A stretch of DNA of 11,681 nucleotides from UBA5109 sp038148435 (GTDB lineage: Bacteria; Pseudomonadota; Gammaproteobacteria; Pseudomonadales; Pseudohongiellaceae). Location: contig JAYQVM010000050.1 in the NCBI GenBank assembly GCA_038148435.1, positions 1 through 11,681 of the forward strand, given 5' to 3'. Under the pieces are notes generated by a model that saw only the letters and a program-made list of their open reading frames with translations, made no database searches and had not been told where the DNA came from. The translations under genes and the position numbers were made by a program. Of this stretch, positions 5,564-11,681 are shown piece by piece. Within the stretch, counting starts at the first letter, position 1, and the number at the start of each line of letters is the position of its first letter.

Positions 5564-7030
5564 ATGACGACATTCCCTGAGACGCCCAGTTTTACCGGTT
5601 TCAATACCCCTTCTCGTATTGAGGCAGATATTTCTTTTCTTAATTTGCAGGAGGGTTCTATTCCTCAGGAGATAGATGGAGCTTTTTACCGGGTTCAACC
5701 AGACCCTCAGTTTCCGCCAAAGCTTGGCGATGATATTGCTTTTAACGGTGATGGCATGATTAGCCGTTTTCGGATTAAGAATGGACGTGTTGACTTTAAA
5801 CAACGTTGGGCAAAAACGGATAAGTGGATGTTAGAAAATTCAGCAGGCAAAGCGTTATTTGGCTCTTATCGAAACCCGCTCACCGATGATCCCAGTGTTA
5901 AAGGAAAAATTCGTGGAACAGCTAATACGAATATCTTTATACATGGTGGTTGGCTTTATGGGCTTAAAGAAGATTCGCCACCACTTGTAATGGATCCTCT
6001 GAGCATGGAAACAGTTGGTTACACGGATTTTGCAGGCAAGATGAAGGGTGAAACCTTCACCGCTCATCCCAAGATAGATCCTGAAACAGGAAATATGGCT
6101 GGTTTCGGTTATGCGTCCAAAGGCTTGCTGACTAAGGATATGACCTATTATGAAATCAGTCCAAGCGGAGAGTTGCTCTATGATGTCTGGTTTGAGACAC
6201 CTTATTACTGCATGATGCATGACTTTGCGATTACTACGGATTATGCCCTTTTTTCTGTATCACCTATAACCAGTAACTGGGAAAGGCTGGAAGCAGGCTT
6301 GCCGCACTTCGGATTTGATACAACGCTACCTACCTATCTCGGAGTTATGCCAAGACGTCCGGATGCCAGTGCAGCAGACGTGCGCTGGTTTAAAGGTGAA
6401 AATCGTTTTTGCGCGCATGTCATGAATGCGTATCAGGAAGGCAGCATGGTCCACATCGATATGCCGGTTGCTATGAACAATTTCTTTCCTTTTTTTCCGG
6501 ATATTCATGGCGCATCCTTTAATCGGAAGGAAGGTGTCACTCGAATTACCCGTTGGTCAGCCGACATGCGCGGAGACACAGACACAGATGTTGAAACCCG
6601 ACTCACCGAAATGATGTCGGAATTCCCGCGCATAGATGATCGCTTTACCAGCAAAAAATATCGCTATGGTTGGGTATGTGTTATGGATCCCAGTAGAAAT
6701 GTCGATGCTAAAGGAGGAGGGGCTGCAGAACTTGCAATGAACTGTCTTGGATTCCTTGACCTGGAGACCGGAGAAGAGCAGGTCTGGTGGGCAGGTTCAA
6801 GCTCAAGTATCCAGGAACCCTGTTTTATACCGAGATCTGCAGATGCCGCTGAAGGAGATGGGTGGATAATCATGGTCTGCAACAGGCTCGCCAGCCATAC
6901 CAGTGATTTACTGCTGTTTGATGCGCTTGAAATCAGCAAGGGGCCTATCGCGGTTGTTAATTTGCCAATACGTCTACGGTTTGGCTTGCACGGCAACTGG
7001 GTTGACGCAGACAATATCGGCATGCTGTAA
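5564..7030 (+). CDS. Carotenoid-oxygenase-family stilbene/phenylpropene-cleaving dioxygenase
   Basis: The 488-residue protein belongs to the RPE65/carotenoid cleavage oxygenase family, seven-bladed propellers with Fe(II) held by four histidines. These are H168 (TAHPKIDP), H219 (MMHDFAIT), H285 (CAHVMNA) and H476 (LHGNW). The segment ALFGSYRNPLTDDPSVKG (97-114) and overall length are typical of lignostilbene dioxygenases and isoeugenol monooxygenase. F60, Y102 and K135 fall where those enzymes carry the residues that bind the 4-hydroxyl of the substrate (F59, Y101, K134 in the literature numbering I recall). It would therefore cut a 4-hydroxystyryl double bond to give an aromatic aldehyde, fitting the aldehyde dehydrogenase downstream. 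AGGAG lies 5 nt before the ATG. It diverges from the gentisate operon across a 193-bp region with candidate operators. The true substrate (lignostilbene, resveratrol-like, isoeugenol-like) is open. Confidence 0.88.
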   Translation: MTTFPETPSFTGFNTPSRIEADISFLNLQEGSIPQEIDGAFYRVQPDPQFPPKLGDDIAFNGDGMISRFRIKNGRVDFKQRWAKTDKWMLENSAGKALFGSYRNPLTDDPSVKGKIRGTANTNIFIHGGWLYGLKEDSPPLVMDPLSMETVGYTDFAGKMKGETFTAHPKIDPETGNMAGFGYASKGLLTKDMTYYEISPSGELLYDVWFETPYYCMMHDFAITTDYALFSVSPITSNWERLEAGLPHFGFDTTLPTYLGVMPRRPDASAADVRWFKGENRFCAHVMNAYQEGSMVHIDMPVAMNNFFPFFPDIHGASFNRKEGVTRITRWSADMRGDTDTDVETRLTEMMSEFPRIDDRFTSKKYRYGWVCVMDPSRNVDAKGGGAAELAMNCLGFLDLETGEEQVWWAGSSSSIQEPCFIPRSADAAEGDGWIIMVCNRLASHTSDLLLFDALEISKGPIAVVNLPIRLRFGLHGNWVDADNIGML

Positions 7031-7116
7031 CGGCATCTTGTTCTCCGGTAGCAAGAGCTTGAGCTTGCGCTAATTGTACAAACTGTTATAAAACAAAACG
7101 ACAATAATAAAAAATG

Positions 7117-7138
7117 TAATGCATCCAGTGTTGCATTA
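7117..7138. repeat. Inverted repeat in the leader of the MFS gene
   Basis: TAATGCA (7117-7123) and TGCATTA (7132-7138) are perfect 7-bp arms around eight bases, ending 20 bp before the permease ATG. It could be an operator for another regulator or a leader hairpin. There is no T tract, so it is not a terminator. It does not resemble the TAGAA-N5-TTCTA boxes. Confidence 0.4.
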
Positions 7139-7158
7139 ACAAATGAGGGAGCCCTTTC

Positions 7159-8514
7159 ATGAATGTTACTGCAGATCCAGTCAAACTTATTGAAGAATCA
7201 AAAATGTCCTCCATGCAGATCGTTGTGGTTGCTGTAGCGATTTTGCTCAATGCGCTGGATGGCTTTGATCTCTTATCCATAAGTTTTGCAGCGCCGGGTA
7301 TCGCCAGGGAGTGGGGGGTTCCTCCTACGGCATTGGGGATTGTGCTTTCCATGGAGTTGGTTGGGATGGGGATTGGCGCCCTGATTTTGGGTGGTATGGC
7401 TGACAGCTTTGGTCGGCGCAATGCTGCGCTGCTGTGCCTGGTATTGATGCTGGGGGGTATGTTGGGTGTTCCCTTTTCTGAAAATACCTTTCAGCTGTCG
7501 ATATACCGCATTGTGACAGGGATCGGCCTGGGCGGCATGCTGTCGACTTGCAATGCGCTGGTAGCCGAGTATTCCAGTCTAAAGCGCCGAAAGTTGTGTA
7601 TCTCATTGATGGTGATGGGCTTTTCGCTGGGGGGGGTCGTTGGCGGGTATATTGCCTCGCGCTTACTCGGCATGTTTGACTGGCGGGCTGTCTTTTATTT
7701 CGGCTCGATAGTTACCGCGCTGTGTATCCCGCTGGTATTTTTTCTTGTGCCGGAACCTGTCCAGTGGCTGCTGCGCAAGCATCCTGCCAATGCCCTGAAT
7801 GCAATCAATAAAACCCTGGCGAAAATGGGCCACGCCCTGATCGATAAAATGCCTTCCAGGCTAGTGGATGATAAGTCGGCTGATGCTTCCATTGCCGAGA
7901 TTTTTGCGCCGGATTATCGCAAGCAGACGATCTTTATCGCGCTGGTGTATGTCCTTCACGCAGTTACTTTTTACTTTCCACTTAAATGGGTGCCGGCGCT
8001 GGTTGTTGATCTTGGCTATCCGCCATCAACGGCAGGTTTTGTCCTGACCTGGGCAAATGTGGGAGGCGCTCTGGGTGGCATCATGTTTGGATTCCTTGCA
8101 CAACGATTTAATCTGAAGACCTTGTTTTTTACCGTTTTGATTATGTCTGGCGTGACTGTCATTATTTTTGGTAATGCTACTTCAAATCTGAATGTCATGA
8201 CCTTCTTCTGTGCCGTCAACGGTTTTTTCTGTGTCTCAGGGCTTGCAGCCAGTTATGCCGCCCTGGCACAAATCTACCCAACACACAGCAGGGCATTTGG
8301 TACCGGATTTACCCTGAGTGTTGGCAGGGGTGGCGCAATCATGTCTCCAATTCTGGCAGGAATGCTGTTCAGTGTGCCCTATGATGTGTCTATTGTGTCG
8401 GTATACATGGCATTGGGTTCCTTGCTGGCTGCTGTCTTTCTGGTCTTCCTGCGTTTTCCACAGACCAGAACTGACAGTGAGGCTGCTTCCGAGCCTGCAG
8501 TCGCCGCAATCTAG
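7159..8514 (+). CDS. MFS aromatic acid:H+ symporter (AAHS/PcaK type)
   Basis: This 451-residue inner-membrane protein has the pattern of a 12-helix major facilitator. The first helix carries NALDGFDLLS with the DGFD motif (34-37) characteristic of the aromatic acid:H+ symporter group (PcaK, BenK, MhbT). The loop between helices 2 and 3 is GGMADSFGRRNAA (about 78-90), the MFS signature with D82, R86 and R87. A long hydrophilic stretch around 210-255 separates the two halves. GGGAG stands 7 nt before the ATG. Set between the oxygenase and the PQQ dehydrogenase, it probably imports an aromatic acid that feeds the pathway. Its preference among benzoate derivatives cannot be read from the sequence. 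Confidence 0.9.
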   Translation: MNVTADPVKLIEESKMSSMQIVVVAVAILLNALDGFDLLSISFAAPGIAREWGVPPTALGIVLSMELVGMGIGALILGGMADSFGRRNAALLCLVLMLGGMLGVPFSENTFQLSIYRIVTGIGLGGMLSTCNALVAEYSSLKRRKLCISLMVMGFSLGGVVGGYIASRLLGMFDWRAVFYFGSIVTALCIPLVFFLVPEPVQWLLRKHPANALNAINKTLAKMGHALIDKMPSRLVDDKSADASIAEIFAPDYRKQTIFIALVYVLHAVTFYFPLKWVPALVVDLGYPPSTAGFVLTWANVGGALGGIMFGFLAQRFNLKTLFFTVLIMSGVTVIIFGNATSNLNVMTFFCAVNGFFCVSGLAASYAALAQIYPTHSRAFGTGFTLSVGRGGAIMSPILAGMLFSVPYDVSIVSVYMALGSLLAAVFLVFLRFPQTRTDSEAASEPAVAAI

Positions 8515-8603
8515 CGGAATCAAGAATGTTTCATTTATCTTCTGTTTCTGGCTATTCGGCTAAGCAACGATAATAAATAAATACCACACGAGGAGCATCT
8601 GAT

Positions 8604-10739
8604 ATGGCCAGATTCTTAGTTCTAGTTGTAGCTTTGAGTTTTCTCAACGCCTGTGAAGACTCAGACTCGTCTTCCCAAAGTAGTGAAGAGGTGAATGCTG
8701 AAGCACAGGGCATTGCTTTTGCCCAAGTTGATGCACAACGTCTGGCAAATGCCGATGCAGAACCTGGTCAGTGGATGAGCTATGGACGCAATTATGATGA
8801 ACAGCGTTTTAGTCCTTTAACTCAGATCAATACAGAAAATGTCGCAGAACTGGGTCTGGCCTGGTTTGCCGATTTCGATACCAATCGTGGACAGGAAGCT
8901 ACACCCCTCATCATTGATGGGAGGATTTACGTTTCGAGTGCTTGGTCAAAAGTTTACGCTTTTGATGCCTTAACAGGTGAAGAGCTGTGGTTTTATGATC
9001 CTAAAGTACCGGGAGAATGGGCGGTAAATGCCTGCTGTGATGTTGTGAATCGAGGCGTCGCAGCATGGGAAGGCAAAATTTTCGTGGGTACGTTAGATGG
9101 CCGCCTGATTGCTTTGAATGCACAAAACGGGGAAGAGCTATGGAGTGTTCAGACCACTGACACTGAATTGGCCTATACCATTACCGGTGCGCCCCGGGTT
9201 GTTAAGGGGATGGTCTTGATCGGGCAGGGTGGCGCCGAATTTGGCGTACGCGGCTATCTGTCTGCCTATGATGCAGACAGCGGTGAGCTCTTGTGGCGTT
9301 TTTATACGGTTCCCGGCAATCCCGCCGAGGGTTTTGAAAATGACATTCTCACGCAGGCTGCAGAAACCTGGAATGGTGAGTGGTGGGCACTTGGTGGTGG
9401 CGGTACGGTCTGGGATTCGATTGTCTATGACCAGGTACTGGATCAGATATATTTCGGTGTTGGTAACGGCTCTCCCTGGAATGCAGAAATTCGTAGTCCG
9501 GGCGGTGGCGACAACCTGTTTTTGTCATCCATAGTCGCGGTTGATGCGGAAAGTGGTCAATACCGATGGCATTACCAGACCACGCCGAGGGAAACCTGGG
9601 ACTACACGGCTACGCAACCCATCATGATTGCCAACCTGCCTGTTAATGGCCAAGACAGGCGAGTTGTTATGCAGGCCCCCAAAAATGGTTTTTTCTATAT
9701 CCTGGATGCAGAAAAAGGTGATTTGATATCTGCTGAAGCCTTTTCGGAAGTCAACTGGGCCAGCGGCATTAGTATTGAAACAGGACGTCCGATAGAGATA
9801 CCTGAAGCCCGTTATAATGTTACGGGAGAGGGTAGCGTCGTGATTCCTGGTCCCGAAGGGGCACACAGCTGGCACCCATGGTCATATAACCCAAATACTG
9901 GCCTGGTTTATATTCCTGAGATTAGAACCTCCTTTGGTTATGTTTCAGATGAAGAGTTTGCTGTCCGAGATCGTGGCAGTAATCTGGGTGTCGATGTAGT
10001 TGCAGGCGCCGGGTTGGTAGCCCAGACTGAAAGAGTTAATGAAGGACGTCTTTTGGCCTGGAATCCTCTTGCCCAGGAAGAGGTTTGGAGTATTTCTTTT
10101 GGTTCAGGGCGAGGAGGCGGCACAATGACTAGTGCTGGTAATTTGGTCTTTCAAGGAAATACCAGTCTCCAGGAATTTGCTGCCTACCATGCCGAAACTG
10201 GTCAAAAGCTTTGGGCTATGCCGGTGCAAACAGGCATTGTCGCCGGCGCCGCTACTTACATGCTCGATGGTCAGCAGTATGTGAGTGTCGTTACAGGCGT
10301 TAGGCCAGTCGGAGGTTATTACGCACCCAACTACTCTCGCTTACTGGTTTTCAAGCTGGGTGGGGATGCCAGCTTGCCGGCACCCCTTGATTTCACTCAG
10401 CGAGAACTGAATCCGCCAGAGGCGACAGCATCGCTCGAGATGGTCACAGCAGGTGAAGAACTCTTTGCCGATAACTGCATACTCTGTCATGGTGAAAACA
10501 GCAGTTTTCTGAGCCGGGGAACCTTTCCTGACCTCGCCAGAACACCACTTCTATACAGCCAGGAAGCCTTTGATGCCGTTGTGCTCAACGGCCTTTTATC
10601 CGATAGAGGCATGGCTTCATTTGGCGAAATTCTTGAGCCAGCAGATACAGAGGCATTACGAGCCTACCTGATTAATGATGCCAACAGCCAGCTTGAGCGG
10701 CTGACGCAGCTTGAGATGGATGCGGTTTCAGTAGAATAA
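8604..10739 (+). CDS. Quinohaemoprotein (PQQ, cytochrome c) alcohol dehydrogenase, putative lipoprotein
   Basis: The 711-residue protein begins with a signal peptide ending in a possible lipobox LNAC (C17). An eight-bladed PQQ propeller follows, with tryptophan-docking repeats such as DALTGEELWF, NAQNGEELW and DADSGELLW. Expected features are present: the vicinal disulphide C144-C145 in NACCDVVNRG, metal ligands E212 (GGAEFGVRGY) and N288 (GVGNGSPW), the catalytic base D333 in WDYTATQP, and K360 in APKNGFFY. T335, two residues after D333, occupies the position that is aspartate in lanthanide-dependent enzymes, so calcium is predicted. A C-terminal cytochrome c domain has CILCH (625-629) and likely axial M670. 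It is a type II enzyme oxidising alcohols to aldehydes in the periplasm. GAGGAG precedes the ATG by 8 nt. The aldehyde dehydrogenase follows 98 bp later. Related enzymes include lupanine hydroxylase, so the substrate is open. Confidence 0.9.
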   Translation: MARFLVLVVALSFLNACEDSDSSSQSSEEVNAEAQGIAFAQVDAQRLANADAEPGQWMSYGRNYDEQRFSPLTQINTENVAELGLAWFADFDTNRGQEATPLIIDGRIYVSSAWSKVYAFDALTGEELWFYDPKVPGEWAVNACCDVVNRGVAAWEGKIFVGTLDGRLIALNAQNGEELWSVQTTDTELAYTITGAPRVVKGMVLIGQGGAEFGVRGYLSAYDADSGELLWRFYTVPGNPAEGFENDILTQAAETWNGEWWALGGGGTVWDSIVYDQVLDQIYFGVGNGSPWNAEIRSPGGGDNLFLSSIVAVDAESGQYRWHYQTTPRETWDYTATQPIMIANLPVNGQDRRVVMQAPKNGFFYILDAEKGDLISAEAFSEVNWASGISIETGRPIEIPEARYNVTGEGSVVIPGPEGAHSWHPWSYNPNTGLVYIPEIRTSFGYVSDEEFAVRDRGSNLGVDVVAGAGLVAQTERVNEGRLLAWNPLAQEEVWSISFGSGRGGGTMTSAGNLVFQGNTSLQEFAAYHAETGQKLWAMPVQTGIVAGAATYMLDGQQYVSVVTGVRPVGGYYAPNYSRLLVFKLGGDASLPAPLDFTQRELNPPEATASLEMVTAGEELFADNCILCHGENSSFLSRGTFPDLARTPLLYSQEAFDAVVLNGLLSDRGMASFGEILEPADTEALRAYLINDANSQLERLTQLEMDAVSVE

Positions 10740-10769
10740 ATCAAGCAGCTTCCCAAGTCTGGAGGCAAG

Positions 10770-10785
10770 AAACCTATTAAGGTTT
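10770..10785. repeat. Hairpin between the PQQ dehydrogenase and aldehyde dehydrogenase genes
   Basis: AAACCT and AGGTTT pair perfectly around ATTA. It is nested inside a second complementary pair, CTTCCCA (10749-10755) and TGGGAAG (10803-10809). No T tract follows on either strand, so this is better seen as a possible processing or mRNA-stability element than a terminator. Confidence 0.3.
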
Positions 10786-10837
10786 GAGTCTTTACAAGTT
10801 GCTGGGAAGTGTCTTGATAGCTCCAAAAGGAATAGCC

Positions 10838-11681
10838 ATGCAGTTCGAAAAAATAAACCCTGTCAGCAATGAAGTGGCAAGTGTCTCAGAAGCGATGCAG
10901 GTTGGTGATGTGCTCGGCATTGTTGCGCAAGCGCATCAAGCCTTCCCTGTATGGTCTGGCACTTTGCCAAATGAGCGGCGGCGAATCTTGATGCAGGCTG
11001 CAGCTTCCCTGCAGGGTAAAAAAGAACAGATTATTGATGTCATGCTTGCCGAAACCGGCTGCACCAAAAATTGGGCTGTATTTAATGTTGTGCGCGCTGT
11101 GAGTATTATTCAGGAAGCAGCTGCGATGACGACACAGATCAGCGGTGAACTTATTCCTTCAGATGTGCCCGGCTGTCTAGCCATGTCACAGCGTGTTCCC
11201 ATGGGTGTTATCCTTGGTATTGCTCCCTGGAATGCTCCTTTAATTCTGGGTGTTCGCGCCATTGCTGTACCCCTTGCCTGTGCCAATACCGTTATATTTA
11301 AAGCTTCTGAGAAATGCCCGCAGACTCATGCCTTGATGATTGAAGCCCTCAAGCAGGCTGATTTTCCAGAAGGAGCAGTTAACATTGTGACCAATGCTCC
11401 ACAGGATGCTGCTGAAGTGGTTAATGCATTGATTGATAACCGGATGATAAGACACATCAACTTCACCGGTTCTACCGCTGTGGGTCGCTTAATTGCCAAA
11501 CGGGCGGCTGAACACTTGAAACCCTGTTTGCTTGAGCTGGGGGGGAAGGCTCCGCTGATTGTGCTGGAGGATGCTGATTTAGATGAGGCAGTTGCCGCTT
11601 CGGCTTTTGGTGCCTTCATGAATCAGGGTCAGATTTGTATGTCAACAGAGCGCTTGGTGCTTATTGAAGAAGTAGCCGATG
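10838..11681 (+). CDS. Aromatic aldehyde dehydrogenase (vanillin/salicylaldehyde dehydrogenase type), 3' end missing
   Basis: The first 281 codons are present and the gene runs off the right edge; family members have about 480-500 residues. The ALDH active site is complete: N132 in APWNAP, K155 in IFKASE, the NAD-binding FTGST at 209-213, the general base E233 in LELGGKAP and the nucleophile C267 in NQGQICMSTER. The E-to-C spacing of 34 is the family standard. The segments LGVRAIAVPLACANTV, KCPQTHAL and LKPCLLELGGKAP resemble vanillin and salicylaldehyde dehydrogenases, cytoplasmic NAD(P)+-dependent enzymes that turn aromatic aldehydes into acids. AAGG (10827-10830) serves the ATG. It would oxidise aldehydes made by the carotenoid-type oxygenase or the PQQ enzyme. 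Which aromatic aldehyde it prefers is unresolved. Confidence 0.9.
   Translation, partial: MQFEKINPVSNEVASVSEAMQVGDVLGIVAQAHQAFPVWSGTLPNERRRILMQAAASLQGKKEQIIDVMLAETGCTKNWAVFNVVRAVSIIQEAAAMTTQISGELIPSDVPGCLAMSQRVPMGVILGIAPWNAPLILGVRAIAVPLACANTVIFKASEKCPQTHALMIEALKQADFPEGAVNIVTNAPQDAAEVVNALIDNRMIRHINFTGSTAVGRLIAKRAAEHLKPCLLELGGKAPLIVLEDADLDEAVAASAFGAFMNQGQICMSTERLVLIEEVAD

Noticed and set aside
5564..7030. Classical carotenoid or apocarotenoid cleavage as the oxygenase function
   Set aside because: The 4-hydroxyaryl-binding residues and LFGSYRNPLTDDPSVKG segment point to the lignostilbene/isoeugenol group, and no carotenoid genes are nearby.
7049..7072. Imperfect hairpin TAGCAAG / CTTGCGCTA after the oxygenase stop
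   Set aside because: It has a two-base bulge and no T tract, so it is too weak to call a terminator.
6664..7104. Antisense frame of 146 codons at the end of the oxygenase gene
   Set aside because: It is opposite conserved oxygenase sequence, is rich in Ser, Pro and Cys, and has no family features.
8318..8563. Plus-strand frame of 81 codons extending past the permease stop
   Set aside because: Most of it is an out-of-frame reading of permease transmembrane codons; no ribosome-binding site was seen.
9925..9940. Possible lanthanide-dependent PQQ dehydrogenase
   Set aside because: The deciding position is two residues after the catalytic aspartate (D333, near 9600), where threonine and not aspartate is present. 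The rest of the propeller, including this stretch, gives no support for a lanthanide site.
1..11681. CRISPR arrays, tRNA or rRNA genes, insertion sequences, integrase genes
   Set aside because: No spaced direct repeats, cloverleaf-like segments, transposase motifs or terminal repeats were seen; gene order and coding style look like a native catabolic cluster.

Overview
The window is a catabolic gene cluster for aromatic compounds. It most likely comes from a moderately AT-rich Gram-negative proteobacterium. Support for Gram-negative is a periplasmic PQQ/cytochrome c dehydrogenase with a lipobox and an aromatic-acid transporter of the AAHS type. A gammaproteobacterium is a reasonable guess, but nothing in the window fixes the taxon.

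Layout. The left edge holds the first 33 codons of an HMG-CoA-lyase-like gene on the minus strand. It diverges from an IclR-family regulator (216-929, plus). A minus-strand operon runs from 5370 down to 983: fumarylacetoacetase-fold hydrolase, gentisate 1,2-dioxygenase, FAD aromatic-ring hydroxylase, family III CoA-transferase. It ends in an intrinsic terminator (964-988) facing the 3' end of iclR. Divergent from it, on the plus strand, are a lignostilbene/isoeugenol-type carotenoid oxygenase (5564-7030), an AAHS-type MFS permease (7159-8514), a quinohaemoprotein alcohol dehydrogenase with a putative lipid anchor (8604-10739) and an aromatic aldehyde dehydrogenase cut off by the right edge (10838 onward).

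How the genes fit together (inference). The oxygenase would cleave a styrene- or stilbene-type double bond to an aromatic aldehyde, while the PQQ enzyme would produce aldehydes from alcohols. The aldehyde dehydrogenase gives the aromatic acid, the permease imports such acids, the flavin hydroxylase makes gentisate or a substituted gentisate, the cupin dioxygenase opens the ring and the FAH-fold enzyme splits the product to pyruvate plus a C4 (or methylated C5) diacid. The CoA-transferase and the lyase could process such a diacid to central metabolites.

Two points go beyond ordinary annotation. First, a 15-bp inverted repeat of the form TAGAA-N5-TTCTA occurs at the iclR promoter (overlapping a good -10 box) and twice in the divergent hydrolase/oxygenase promoter region, so it is a strong candidate operator for the IclR protein. 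Second, both longer gaps in the minus-strand operon are bridged exactly by tiny reading frames (17 and 21 codons), each joined to the gene before and the gene after by an ATGA stop/start overlap. This suggests a chain of translational coupling.
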